DNA of 52,097 nucleotides from Akkermansiaceae bacterium (GCA_029253285.1 JAQWZU010000135.1:1-52097); one strand, 5' to 3'; positions 7,694-17,104 are shown, counted from the stretch's first letter. Program-made: numbers and translations. Notes: generated by a model from the letters alone, not told the origin.

Positions 7694-8547
7694 AGAGGCG
7701 GCTTTTTCTTGGGTTGGCCGGGGGCGCGCTTTGTTCATGTGGTGAGAAATCCGGTGGGCATTCCTGGAAGGGAATTGTTTTTGGTATCCCGGTGGGGATT
7801 CGTTTTTGGAATGTCACCGAGAAAACTGCGGAGGGCTTGGGACAGCAGTCGTTGAAGCTAGCGCAAAAGTATGAGGCCTGTTTTTCCTTATGGGATGAAA
7901 ACTCAGAGTTGAGTCTGTTAAATCGCGAAGGAGCATTGCCTTCTCCATCCGAAGGCTTGTTGGACTGTCTGAAGATTGCGAAGGACTTTCACGCCAAAAG
8001 CAATGGATTGTTTGATCCTACGATTCATTCCTATCTGGAATGGACCAAAAGCGAGTATGCCGCCGGGAGGATTCCTGATGATTTGGAGGCAGAACGTCGA
8101 CGGAAGTTGGTTGATTTCTCACGAGTTGAGATTTCGGAAGACCTCATCAAGTTGGATCCGGGAATGTCGCTGAGTTTGAATTCTTTGGTCCAAGGTTATG
8201 TCACCGACCGGGTTTGTGAGTTTTTGGAAGAGCATGTTCTGTCTGCTCTGGTGAATTTTGGGGAGTATCGCGTGGTGGGGAGTCATCCCTTTGATGTCGA
8301 GGTTGAGGGGCAGACGATACTCATCCGCCATGCCTTGGCTGTTTCGAGCGGAGGCGGACAGCGGCTCAGTGCGACCGCTTCTGCGAATCATTTGATCAAT
8401 CCACAGGACGGAGTTAGTCCTGACCCCAGACGGGTGATTGCGATCGAAACGAGGAAGGCAGTGAATGCCGATGCGATTGCCACCATCGTTGCTTTGGGTG
8501 GGGAGGTACCCGAAGGTTGTGGGACTGTAAGGACCTGGAAGTTCTAG
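7690..8547 (+). CDS. apbE: FAD:protein FMN transferase (ApbE family)
   Basis: A 285-residue ApbE protein. It attaches FMN from FAD to a Thr/Ser of FMN-binding domains on the outer face of the inner membrane, using a divalent metal. Landmarks in order are a signal sequence with a lipobox-like LCSC (C17 probable lipid site), GLFDPTIHSYLEW, SLNSLVQGYVTDRV (usual LGGIAKGYAVD region), NFGEYRVVG, NHLINPQDG (usual H-L-I-D-P-x-T-G) and NADAIATIVALGG (usual D-A-L-A-T). It is somewhat shorter than many ApbE proteins but all core regions are present. It is the last gene of the porin/FMN-binding/PepSY run; its likely substrate is the FMN-binding protein at 6435. Its stop overlaps that of the convergent sulfatase gene by 4 bp. 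Confidence 0.9.
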   Translation: MKRRLFLGLAGGALCSCGEKSGGHSWKGIVFGIPVGIRFWNVTEKTAEGLGQQSLKLAQKYEACFSLWDENSELSLLNREGALPSPSEGLLDCLKIAKDFHAKSNGLFDPTIHSYLEWTKSEYAAGRIPDDLEAERRRKLVDFSRVEISEDLIKLDPGMSLSLNSLVQGYVTDRVCEFLEEHVLSALVNFGEYRVVGSHPFDVEVEGQTILIRHALAVSSGGGQRLSATASANHLINPQDGVSPDPRRVIAIETRKAVNADAIATIVALGGEVPEGCGTVRTWKF

Positions 8548-10079
8548 TCGCCGGGGTTCAGCGAACCCCACCAGGTTTTGTTGGGCTGGTAGTCAGGCTT
8601 CAGGAAGTTGGCGTGTTGTTGTTCCAGACGGGCCTTTGAGTCGGTGGCGGCCTTCTGAAGTTGCACTTTCTTTTTGGCTGAATCGAAACGTGAATCTGGC
8701 AGAGGGATCTTGGCTCCGACTTCTTTTAAGTGAGCGGAAAGCTCTGCTCCGAGCCGGGTGACGATTTCGGGGTTTGCTTGGGCGAGGTCTTTGGTTTCGC
8801 CAATGTCGTCCTTGAGGTTATAGAGCTCTTCGTGTCCGTCTTCGTAGTAGCGGATGAGTTTAAGGTTGCCTTTGCGAATGATGCCCGATGGTTCGCCACC
8901 TTGGTTTCCGTAGTGCGGATAGTGCCAGAAAAGCGAGCGCTCGGACTGCTTTCCCTGGAGGGCCTCGACGAGTGATTGGCCGTCGATGTGGTTTTTGGGA
9001 CGAAGCTTCAGTCCGGCGAGTTCGAGAAGAGTAGGAAAAAAGTCGGTGCCGGTGGCGAATTGATCGGAGCTTGAGTCTGGTTTGGCGATGCCCGGAGCCT
9101 TGATGTAAAACGGTTGGCGAATACCGCCTTCCCATTGACGTCCTTTTCCGCCGCGCAGAGGAAGGCAGGCGGTGGCGAAGGCGTCGCCGGAAGAGACACC
9201 GCCATTGTCGGAGGTGAAGATGACGATGGTGTTGTCATCGATGCCGAGATCTTTGAGGGCCTTGGTGACGATGCCAACGGCATCATCCATGGATTCCATC
9301 ATGCCGCCATAAATGGGACAGTCCTGCACCTGGCGGACAGATTTGGTTCGATCGAATTTAAAGCGCTCCTTGGCTAGTCCGGCCGCAGTCGCTTTGTTAC
9401 GGTATTTTTCCCAAAGGTCGGGAGTGGTTTGAATCGGGCCGTGTACGGAGTAGAAGGAGAGGAAAGCGAAGAAGGGCTTTTTGTCGTCCTTTTTGATGAA
9501 CTTTACGGTTTCGTTAGCAAGACGGATAGGGAGAGACTCGCCCTTGGGGCCGTCTTCGAGGTCAGGGTTCTTGTAGGGAGAGAAAAAGCCCCCCGGAGGA
9601 CCGCCTCGATGATGGCCGCCTTTGTTGATCTCGAACCCATGATGCTCGGGCTTCGAGGTATTGCCCCCGAGGTGCCACTTGCCGGCGAAGAAGGTGCGGT
9701 AGCCGCCCTCCTTCAGGGCTTCAGCCATGGTGGTGGCCTCAGCAGGAAGGTTGTGAGCATATTCAGGCGGGAGGACGCGGTCGTTGCGCTTCCACTTCGT
9801 GCCGGTGGCTGCCCCAATCCAATCGGTGATGCCAATTCGGGCCGGGTATTGCCCGCTCATGATGGAAGCGCGGGAGGGAGAGCAAACCTGGCAGGTCGAA
9901 TAGCCATTGGTGAAGCGCATCCCCGACTTGGCAAGAGTATCGATATGGGGAGTCTCGTAAAAGGTGGAGCCCTCGATGGAGAGGTCTTTGATGCCAAGGT
10001 CATCGGCGAGAATAAAAACGATGTTGGGTTTTCCCGGCGCGATGAAAGGAATGAGGAAGAGGAGAGAAAAGAGTTTCAT
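8544..10079 (-). CDS. S1-family sulfatase, exported
   Basis: A 511-residue arylsulfatase-type enzyme. The N-terminus MKLFSLLFLIPFIAPG is a signal peptide, followed by NIVFILADDLG, whose Asp pair binds calcium. The active-site motif C66-S-P-S-R-A-S carries the cysteine that must be converted to formylglycine. Further conserved blocks are GKWHLGG and FTSDNGGVSSGD. It hydrolyses sulfate esters, probably on polysaccharide-derived sugars in the periplasm or outside. I chose the ATG at 10079 because a frame-internal GTG at 10124 only adds residues ahead of the signal peptide. It faces the addB-like gene across an 88-bp divergent promoter region. No formylglycine-generating enzyme gene is visible in the window. 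Confidence 0.93.
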   Translation of the reverse strand: MKLFSLLFLIPFIAPGKPNIVFILADDLGIKDLSIEGSTFYETPHIDTLAKSGMRFTNGYSTCQVCSPSRASIMSGQYPARIGITDWIGAATGTKWKRNDRVLPPEYAHNLPAEATTMAEALKEGGYRTFFAGKWHLGGNTSKPEHHGFEINKGGHHRGGPPGGFFSPYKNPDLEDGPKGESLPIRLANETVKFIKKDDKKPFFAFLSFYSVHGPIQTTPDLWEKYRNKATAAGLAKERFKFDRTKSVRQVQDCPIYGGMMESMDDAVGIVTKALKDLGIDDNTIVIFTSDNGGVSSGDAFATACLPLRGGKGRQWEGGIRQPFYIKAPGIAKPDSSSDQFATGTDFFPTLLELAGLKLRPKNHIDGQSLVEALQGKQSERSLFWHYPHYGNQGGEPSGIIRKGNLKLIRYYEDGHEELYNLKDDIGETKDLAQANPEIVTRLGAELSAHLKEVGAKIPLPDSRFDSAKKKVQLQKAATDSKARLEQQHANFLKPDYQPNKTWWGSLNPGD

Positions 10080-10167
10080 TTGATTGGAGGAGGGAAACGC
10101 AAAACAGAGACAAAGACAATTCACTTTGGAGTTTCCGCTTTCTGGGGTTTCAGACAGACTACCGGGG

Positions 10168-12915
10168 ATGCGACCGACTTGTGACTATCTGGGCTCCGAT
10201 TCTCTGTTCGGCCCTGCGGTGGTTGATTGGCTTTGGGCGGGAAAGGAAGCTCTGCCGGGGATGTTGGTGGTGGTGCCAACTTCGCAGAGTGGTCGGCTTT
10301 TGAGGGAAGGGCTCGCTGAAAAGGGCGGGGCCTTGGCTCCACAGGTGGTGACATCGGGGTATTTCCTGCATACGGGGGAGGGAGCTCCGGAAGCGGTTGA
10401 AGTGTTGGCTTGGGTGGAGGTTCTGGAAGGGATTGAGGACTGGACCCGGTATGAGGCGGCGTTTCCACAGCAGCCGGGCGTTGGAGAAGAGGCTTCGTGG
10501 TCCCTGCCCTTGGCGAAGTCTTTGTTTGGAGTGCGTGCGGGATTGGTCGAGGGAGGGATGATGATTGCCGGGGCTGCGGAGCGGATGGGGGAATCGATTG
10601 AGGCCGATCGTTGGCAGGTTTTGGCTGATTTGGAGAGGAAGGTGGAAAGCTTACTGGAAAGCTGGGGCTTTGAGAGTCGGAGTGCCTTGGTCTCACAAAA
10701 TAAGATCGATTGGCCGTCGGGAATAACCGAGGTCGTTTTGGCTGGAATGGTGGATGTTTCACCGGCAGTGGTGAAGGTGATGGAATCGAGCCCGGTTCCG
10801 GTGAGAGTGCTGGCTGGAAGCGACGAAGGTTTGGATGACTGGGGGCGACCTGATCAGGAGCATTGGAGGGACCGTGAGATTTCGTGGCCGAAGAGTGGTT
10901 CGGTGACGCTTTCGGGTGATCCCATTCAACAGGCCGAGTGTGCCCTTGGGAAAGTGGCGGAAGGCGGACGGGCATCGGATCAGGTGACTTTGGGGTCGGT
11001 GGATGAGGAAGTGGCGGCGGAGCTGGTTCGGACTTTTGGTCGGGCTGGGTGGACGATTCATAATCCCAGTGAAACCGCGAATCATTCCCTCGTGGCCTGG
11101 TTGAGTGCTTGGCGGGCCTACTTGCGACGACCGGAAGCGGCCGAGGTGATGGATTTGCTTTCGTTTAAGGAAACCGGCGTGCTGGTGAAGCATCGTCGCG
11201 TGGCTCGGTCCCGGGCTTTGTCCTCGCTGCGTAATGATTATCTGGTGCGGGGGTCTGACGATGCGACACGGGTGGTTGATTTACTGGAGCGTGAGGTCAA
11301 AGCGGCTGGTGCAGAGCGTCGGGCGAAATATCTCAAACGCTCGCTGGAGGAAGCGGAGCTCACGGTGGAGACGTATGCTAACTTGGCGAAGTCGCGTGAT
11401 CGTTTTTTGAGTGGGAGTTTCCACGAGGGGATGCGGTCGCTTCTTGCGATTGTTGATCCGGAAAATGAGAGTGGATCGCTGGAGTGGTTGCATGAGACTG
11501 AACCAGTGGCCGGAGAGACGAGACGTCCGGCGAGTTTTTGGTTGGAATTGTTGCAGAGTGGGCTGCAGCCGGTAGTGGATTATGCCCCGGAGGAGCGGGC
11601 GCTCGATGTGCAGGGGTGGTTGGAGTTGTCTTTCGAGAAAGGAAATCATCTCGTGATTTGTGGGATGAACGAGGGCCTGGTTCCGGGGCGTCCGGGCAAT
11701 GACTCGTGGTTGCCGGAGGGCACGCGAAGAGTATTGGGTTTGTCGAATTGCGAGTCGCGACGGGCGCGCGATGCCTATTTGTTGGCGGGAATGATCGCGA
11801 GTCGGGAAGCGAGTGGACGGGTGGATCTGTTACTTGGAAAGTCGACCGGCGGTGGTGATGTGCTACAGCCGTCGAGTTTGCTTTTGGCGAGCAAAGGTGA
11901 AAAGTTGGCCCGGAGGGTGAGTAAGCTTTTTAAGGAGGTGCCGCCTCCGGAAGATGGCTTGTCCTGGAGTCACGAACCGGCCTGGGATTGTCAGGTGAAG
12001 AAATTGCCACCACCCGAGAGGCTGAGTGTGACCGCGTTTAGCGATTACTTGACCTGTCCGTTTCGTTTTTATCTCAAGCATGTCGTGAAGATGCAGGAAT
12101 CCGAGCCCGAGCGGATCGAGTGGAATGCGCGGGATTTCGGGACCTTGGTGCATGTGGTGTTGGAGGGTTTTGGGCGTGATCCAGAAGTGCGGGACTTGTC
12201 CTCGGAAAAAGAAATTGGAGATTGGATCCATCAAGACCTGGAGCGTGTTCTTCAGGAACGGATCGGGCGCGAATTACCAGCGGCGATTCGTATTCAAAAG
12301 GAGGTGATGAAGAAACGGCTTTCTTGGTTCGCCGAGTGTCAGGCGGCGCAGTATGCCGAGGGTTGGCGGATCACTGAAGTGGAGAAGAATTTCCAGCTGA
12401 AGATTGGTGGGATTGAGGTTCGGGGGCAGATTGACCGGATTGAAGAGAACGAGGAGACTGGAGCGAAACGGGTACTGGATTATAAGACCAAGAGTAAGGA
12501 CCACGGGGTGGTCAAAGCTCATGCAGTGCAGATCAAGAGTAATACGAATTGGCCGGAGCATTTGAAGGAGGTGGAGGCGGTGAAAGCGGTGCTGCCATTG
12601 GGGTATCGAGGAAAGGAGGCGGAGGCGCGATGGACAAATTTGCAGGTTCCTCTCTATGCGCTTGCGATGGGTGAACTCGATTCAGTGGGCTATTTTGGTT
12701 TGGGAGCCACGCGATCAAACGTGGGTGTTTATCTATGGCCGGATTTTGGTTCGGCTGATGTGGAAGCGGCGCGGGAATGCGCTGAGTGGATTGTTGGGCA
12801 GGTGGAAGACGGAGTGTTTTGGCCGCCTGCAGAGAAAGTGAAGTATGACGATTACGAGAAGTTACGTTTCGGAAAGTCACTCCAGAATGTCATCAAACCC
12901 ACGTTTACAGCATGA
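10168..12915 (+). CDS. addB: PD-(D/E)XK nuclease family protein, AddB-like
   Basis: A protein of about 915 residues with a degenerate helicase-like N-terminal region (VVVPTSQSGRLLREGL replaces a Walker A). Its C-terminal RecB-type nuclease domain runs from about residue 618 to 870: SVTAFSDYLTCPFRFYLK with C630, FGTLVHVVLEGF, GQIDRIEE and LDYKTKS with D771 and K773. With the directly following AddA-like helicase it would process double-strand DNA ends for recombination. The ATG at 10168 follows a divergent promoter; an upstream TTG at 10084 is less likely. The C-terminus lacks the Cys cluster that, with an upstream Cys, binds an iron-sulfur cluster in Bacillus AddB. Its stop overlaps the addA start by 4 bp. 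Confidence 0.82.
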   Translation: MRPTCDYLGSDSLFGPAVVDWLWAGKEALPGMLVVVPTSQSGRLLREGLAEKGGALAPQVVTSGYFLHTGEGAPEAVEVLAWVEVLEGIEDWTRYEAAFPQQPGVGEEASWSLPLAKSLFGVRAGLVEGGMMIAGAAERMGESIEADRWQVLADLERKVESLLESWGFESRSALVSQNKIDWPSGITEVVLAGMVDVSPAVVKVMESSPVPVRVLAGSDEGLDDWGRPDQEHWRDREISWPKSGSVTLSGDPIQQAECALGKVAEGGRASDQVTLGSVDEEVAAELVRTFGRAGWTIHNPSETANHSLVAWLSAWRAYLRRPEAAEVMDLLSFKETGVLVKHRRVARSRALSSLRNDYLVRGSDDATRVVDLLEREVKAAGAERRAKYLKRSLEEAELTVETYANLAKSRDRFLSGSFHEGMRSLLAIVDPENESGSLEWLHETEPVAGETRRPASFWLELLQSGLQPVVDYAPEERALDVQGWLELSFEKGNHLVICGMNEGLVPGRPGNDSWLPEGTRRVLGLSNCESRRARDAYLLAGMIASREASGRVDLLLGKSTGGGDVLQPSSLLLASKGEKLARRVSKLFKEVPPPEDGLSWSHEPAWDCQVKKLPPPERLSVTAFSDYLTCPFRFYLKHVVKMQESEPERIEWNARDFGTLVHVVLEGFGRDPEVRDLSSEKEIGDWIHQDLERVLQERIGRELPAAIRIQKEVMKKRLSWFAECQAAQYAEGWRITEVEKNFQLKIGGIEVRGQIDRIEENEETGAKRVLDYKTKSKDHGVVKAHAVQIKSNTNWPEHLKEVEAVKAVLPLGYRGKEAEARWTNLQVPLYALAMGELDSVGYFGLGATRSNVGVYLWPDFGSADVEAARECAEWIVGQVEDGVFWPPAEKVKYDDYEKLRFGKSLQNVIKPTFTA

Positions 12916-15908
12916 CGTTAAGCGAGCATCTTCTGGATAAGAATCTCATGATTCTCGCTTCGGCGGGATCGGGGAAGACCTATCAGTTAGGGAACCGGAT
13001 CATTGGGATGATCGGGGCGAAGGAGGTCGATCCCGAGCGCATGGTGGCCTTGACTTTTACTCGTAAGGCGGCGGGTGAGTTTGCGGATTCAGTGCTGACA
13101 AAGTTGGCGGCGGGAACGTTAGATGAAGACGAAGCTCGCGAGATTCAAGAAGCGGTGGATGGCGAGTTCGATGTTGTCGAAGTTCTCGAAAGCGTCGTGC
13201 GGGTCTTACCACGCTTTCAACTGGGAACGATTGACTCCTTCTTTTCGCAAATCGTGAGAGGCTTTCAGTATGAACTGGGTCTGAGCGGGGGGACCTTTGA
13301 ATTGATCGAAGGTCGAAAGCAGGACCTCGTGATGGGTGAGCTGATTCACGGGGTGCTGAGCGAAGTGCTGGAGTCGGAGGAGGGCGATGAATTTGTGCAG
13401 GCTTTTCGTCGGGCCACGATGGGTAAAGAGGAGCTGCGGGTGATCAAGGATCTCGAACAGTTTTTGAAATCCTGGCATGGGCTTTGGAAGGCGGGATTGA
13501 GCCTCGAACACTTTCGTGGAAATGGTCGTTTTGATCACTTGCCTAGGGTTGATGAGTGGGAAAAGCAAAAGCTGGGACTGGTGCAGGAGTTGAGTGAGGA
13601 GTTTGAGGGGTTTGATGGCTGGACACATGGCAGCCAAGAGAAGGGGGTGATTAAGTTGTTAGAGGCTTTTAAGAAGCACACTATTGGCAGCGGAGTTCTG
13701 ACTTCTTTCAAGGGGCTTTTTGATAAATTGGTGGAAGCTGTGGCCGCAGGAGGTCAGATTGTCTTGCAACACCACAAGTCCTTGGAGTTCACGCAGGAGC
13801 AGTCAAAGTTGCTTTCTGATCTCGTGCTCCTGGCGGCTTCTTGTGAGTTGGTCTCGGCTATTGAGCGGAGTGAAGGCGTGGGGTTTTTGGTGAAACGAAT
13901 CGATGAAGAATGTGAACGTCAAATGCGGAGCCGTGGGATGCTTGGTTTTGATGATGTGAAGAATCTTCTCGGGCGATGGAAGAATAACGAGGAAGCGCGG
14001 CTTCAGCGGGAGCAAATTGATTTTCGTCTCGATGGGTGCTATGACCATTGGTTCCTCGATGAATTTCAGGACACCAGTCCGACCGAGTGGGATGGTCTGG
14101 AGCCTCTGATTACCGAAGCGGCTAGTGAGGGTGAAGGAAGTCTCTTTATTGTGGGGGACAAGAAGCAGGCGATTTACGGATGGCGTGGAGGCGACGTGCG
14201 TCTTTTTGATCAAGTGAAGGATCATTTTGGCAAGGAGATGACGGCAGTGCCCATGGATAAGTCGTATCGCTCCTCCCCGGAGGTATTAGCTTTAGTTAAT
14301 GAAGTTTGTGGGAATCTTGCTCTGATCGGGAGGCTCTTTGGGGAGAGGGTGGCGGCGCGTTGGGATTGGCATGATCACGAAGCGGCGAAGACTTCGATGC
14401 CCGGTGAAGCTCGGGTGGAAACGGTGGAGAAAGAGGAAATGATGGAGCGCCTTGTTGAGACTTTGAAAGAGGTCGGAGTGGGGGAGAAGAAGCTGGCTTG
14501 TGGGATTCTCGTAAGGACGGGGAAGCAGGTGACGGAAATCTCCGATCATTTGAGGGAAGAAGGGTTTGATGTCATCGAGGAGGGTCGGCGTAAGCCGATG
14601 GAGGATTGTGCGGTGGGAGCGGCAGTAATGATGTTGGCGGAGTTGTTGGCTGATCCAGTGAATCCATTTGCAAGAGAAGCCGTGGAGATGTCACCGATCA
14701 ACGCCGTGATTCAACACCGCTTCAAGGATGTAGAACGATTTCCTTGGGAGGACTTGCTGGATGAAGCTCGCGAGGAAGGCTTTGCCATGATGATCGAGCG
14801 TCTGGTTGAGCCCCTTCGGGAAAGCTTGTCCGAATTTGGGCGCCGACGTCTGGGCGATATTTTGCGGTCGGTAGAGGAGTTTGATCACTCGGGGAATGGC
14901 ACTCCGCGCGCGCTGCGCGATTGGTTGACGGGATTGGAAGTCAGTCAGGCTCCCGGTGATGCTGCAGTGCAGGTGATGACGATTCATAAATCAAAAGGGC
15001 TTGGTTTTGATGTGGTGGTTTTGCCGAATCTCAATGACGAACAGGTTCCTGATCGAGCCAAATACGAGGTGGCGAAGGCGCCGGGCGAATGGGTCTTGCA
15101 GACACCGGCGTCCTGGGTGCGATCGCTTTTTCCTCCATTGGTGGATGCTGAAGAGTGTTGGGAAGAAGAGCAGCGTTATGAGGCGCTCTGTTTGCTGTAT
15201 GTTGCCCTCACACGGGCCAAGCAGGGCTTGTATGTCTTTTTGCCGAGGGAGAGCAAGAGTCGCGGTAAGGCTGCTGCTGATTGGTCCTCGATGGCGAATG
15301 TCGTTCGGCAGAGCGTGGGAGATTATCAAAGCGCACCAGGGGAATGGCCGAAGTGTGTTGAGCCGCGTGAAGTGAAGGAGTTTCCTGAATTGCCGGCTTT
15401 GGGGGATGCGGTGCCCTTGCGGGAGCGGACGACGCCATCAAAGTTGAAGTCATCCGGCGCAGGCTTTCGCGGGGGAACAGGCGCTGCGGTTGGTCTTGAA
15501 GTTCATCAGTTGTTTGAATCGATCGCGTGGTTGGGGGAGGGCGAGAAACCCGAGACTCCGCAAAATCTCGCGGGCATGATTGTGGATCACGCATTGGCGA
15601 TCCCGGAGATTCGGGCCATTTTTTCAGAGCAAGGTCAGGTGACCCTCTATCGAGAACAGGCTTTTGAAGTGATGGTGTCTGGCAAATGGATGTCGGGCGT
15701 GATTGACCGGATGCACGTCGGGCCGGAAGGTGTGTGTATCTATGACTACAAGACCGATATGGCGGTGGATACGGATTCACTTCGGACAAAATACGAAGGG
15801 CAGATGAAGGCCTACCGTGAAGCGATGGGTTCGGTGATGAAGGTGCCCGCGGAGTCAGTGAGAGTCTATCTCTTGTCGACTCATCTCAAAACTTTGATCG
15901 AGGTATGA
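12912..15908 (+). CDS. addA: UvrD/RecB-type helicase-nuclease, AddA-like
   Basis: A 998-residue superfamily 1A helicase with a C-terminal nuclease domain. Helicase motifs in order are Walker A ASAGSGKT (residues 16-23), ALTFTRKAAGEF (motif Ia), FLDEFQDTSPTEW (motif II), VGDKKQAIYGWRGGD (motif III), VMTIHKSKGLGFDVVVLP (motif V) and LLYVALTRAKQGLYVF (motif VI). Near the C-terminus GVIDRMHVGPEG and IYDYKTD form the PD-(D/E)XK active site. With the AddB-like protein upstream (4-bp overlap) it forms the end-resection machine expected in place of RecBCD. The length is shorter than Bacillus AddA (about 1230 residues) but all motifs are present. It overlaps the following hydrolase gene by 4 bp. Confidence 0.88.
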   Translation: MTLSEHLLDKNLMILASAGSGKTYQLGNRIIGMIGAKEVDPERMVALTFTRKAAGEFADSVLTKLAAGTLDEDEAREIQEAVDGEFDVVEVLESVVRVLPRFQLGTIDSFFSQIVRGFQYELGLSGGTFELIEGRKQDLVMGELIHGVLSEVLESEEGDEFVQAFRRATMGKEELRVIKDLEQFLKSWHGLWKAGLSLEHFRGNGRFDHLPRVDEWEKQKLGLVQELSEEFEGFDGWTHGSQEKGVIKLLEAFKKHTIGSGVLTSFKGLFDKLVEAVAAGGQIVLQHHKSLEFTQEQSKLLSDLVLLAASCELVSAIERSEGVGFLVKRIDEECERQMRSRGMLGFDDVKNLLGRWKNNEEARLQREQIDFRLDGCYDHWFLDEFQDTSPTEWDGLEPLITEAASEGEGSLFIVGDKKQAIYGWRGGDVRLFDQVKDHFGKEMTAVPMDKSYRSSPEVLALVNEVCGNLALIGRLFGERVAARWDWHDHEAAKTSMPGEARVETVEKEEMMERLVETLKEVGVGEKKLACGILVRTGKQVTEISDHLREEGFDVIEEGRRKPMEDCAVGAAVMMLAELLADPVNPFAREAVEMSPINAVIQHRFKDVERFPWEDLLDEAREEGFAMMIERLVEPLRESLSEFGRRRLGDILRSVEEFDHSGNGTPRALRDWLTGLEVSQAPGDAAVQVMTIHKSKGLGFDVVVLPNLNDEQVPDRAKYEVAKAPGEWVLQTPASWVRSLFPPLVDAEECWEEEQRYEALCLLYVALTRAKQGLYVFLPRESKSRGKAAADWSSMANVVRQSVGDYQSAPGEWPKCVEPREVKEFPELPALGDAVPLRERTTPSKLKSSGAGFRGGTGAAVGLEVHQLFESIAWLGEGEKPETPQNLAGMIVDHALAIPEIRAIFSEQGQVTLYREQAFEVMVSGKWMSGVIDRMHVGPEGVCIYDYKTDMAVDTDSLRTKYEGQMKAYREAMGSVMKVPAESVRVYLLSTHLKTLIEV

Positions 15909-16945
15909 TCGAAGATCACTTTCAACAAATGCTCGAGGACGAGGAGTTGGGGATGTCCTTCGTGGCTTGGAAGGATGGGAAGGAGTTTGTTTCATTGCAT
16001 GGTGGCTGGAGGGATCGGCGTCATGAGGAAGCGTGGACTGAGGAGACGATCGCGCCTGTGTGGTCGGCGACGAAGGGGCCGATGGCAGTGAGTTTGCTGA
16101 TGGCCTTGCATCGGGTTGGGATGGATGGTGATTCTCTGGTGGAGCGCGTTTGGCCGGAGTTGGCGGCGCCGAATATTACGATCGGCGAGTTGATGTCGCA
16201 TCAGGGAGGGTTGGCCGCGCTCGATGAGCAGGTTTCGATTTGGGATCGCGAAGCGGTGGTGGCGGCTTTGGAAAAACAGGAGCCAAAATGGCCGGTTGGC
16301 GAGCACGGGTATCATCCGCGGACGATTGGTTTTTTGGCTGATGAATTGGTTCGTCGGGTGGATGGGAGATCGTTGGGAGTATTTTGGTCCGAGGAAATCG
16401 CGGAGCCTAATGGGATTGAATTTTGGATCGGCCTACCGGAGAAAGAGCATGACCGGGTTGCGGAGCTTGTTCCTGCCAGAGTGGGCAAAGGAGGGAAGCC
16501 GGAAGCTTTTTATGAGGCCTTGCTAACGAAGGGGTCTGTGACGCGACTGGCCTTCGCTTCTCCATCGGGCTTGGCTGGCGTAGCGGAGATGAATGAACCG
16601 AAATCGTGGCGGGCTGGATTCCCGGCGATGGGTGGGGTAGGTTCGGCAAGAGGTTTGGCGAAGTTTTACGATTGGGTGTTGAGGCAGGACAGTCTCGAAG
16701 AATTGATTCGCCCGAGGATCTCCGGACCCGATCACATTCAACGGATCGAAAATTCCTTCGGCTTCGGGATGATGCTGGGCTTGGGACCAAATATGGACTG
16801 CTTTGGCCACCCCGGGGCGGGCGGGAGCTATGGCTTTGCGAATGCCAAGACAGGTGAATCCTTTGCCTTTGTGATGAATCGGTTTGAGGCGAACCTTTAT
16901 CCGAGTGAGGAGAGGTTGGCGTTGTGTAATGAGCGAATGAGCTAG
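15905..16945 (+). CDS. serine hydrolase, class C beta-lactamase/EstB-like
   Basis: A 346-residue protein of the beta-lactamase class C/penicillin-binding-protein-like esterase family. The nucleophile motif is S54-A-T-K57 (VWSATKGPM). The second catalytic element is the Tyr of EHGYHPRTIGFLADELVRR, the form seen in EstB-type esterases. The third conserved region is GHPGAGGSYGFAN near the C-terminus. No signal peptide is visible, so it is probably cytoplasmic and an esterase rather than an antibiotic-resistance enzyme. Its ATG overlaps the stop of the AddA-like gene, so the three genes form one transcription unit, although no functional link to DNA repair is obvious. Confidence 0.85.
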   Translation: MIEDHFQQMLEDEELGMSFVAWKDGKEFVSLHGGWRDRRHEEAWTEETIAPVWSATKGPMAVSLLMALHRVGMDGDSLVERVWPELAAPNITIGELMSHQGGLAALDEQVSIWDREAVVAALEKQEPKWPVGEHGYHPRTIGFLADELVRRVDGRSLGVFWSEEIAEPNGIEFWIGLPEKEHDRVAELVPARVGKGGKPEAFYEALLTKGSVTRLAFASPSGLAGVAEMNEPKSWRAGFPAMGGVGSARGLAKFYDWVLRQDSLEELIRPRISGPDHIQRIENSFGFGMMLGLGPNMDCFGHPGAGGSYGFANAKTGESFAFVMNRFEANLYPSEERLALCNERMS

Positions 16946-16951
16946 TTAGTT

Positions 16952-16967
16952 AGCTTTTTTAAAAGCT
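16952..16967. terminator. possible bidirectional hairpin after the nuclease-helicase-hydrolase unit
   Basis: AGCTTTTTTAAAAGCT folds into a perfect 7-bp stem with a 2-base loop, 7 bp after the hydrolase stop. It is A/T-rich and has no run of T after the stem on the plus strand, so termination is uncertain. The rest of the 150-bp gap to the convergent peptidase gene shows no gene. Confidence 0.3.
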
Positions 16968-17069
16968 CCACATGCGACCTGGCTCAGTCCCGCTTTGGTC
17001 CCAGTTGGATTGCCTTACGGGAAAATTTAAATTTAGCTGTGGTGTCTCTCTGGAGATGCACAGGGAGAA

Positions 17070-17104
17070 GGAAATAATTTCCATGAATCAAAAAATCATT
17101 TTTT
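17070..17104. repeat. two short A/T palindromes at the convergent peptidase gene end
   Basis: GGAAATAATTTCC (17070-17082) and AAAAAATCATTTTTT (17090-17104) are perfect inverted repeats around single central bases. The second spans the stop codon of the minus-strand peptidase gene. The paired A and T runs could act as weak terminator elements for either direction. Confidence 0.3.

Noticed and set aside
10084-10167. Upstream TTG start for the AddB-like protein
   Set aside because: It would place the start almost on top of the divergent sulfatase ATG at 10079 and adds 28 residues with no similarity to family N-termini.
10121-10975. Long minus-strand Pro/Ser-rich frame opposite the AddB-like gene
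   Set aside because: The composition is the reverse reading of GC-skewed codons of a real nuclease gene; no domain or signal visible.
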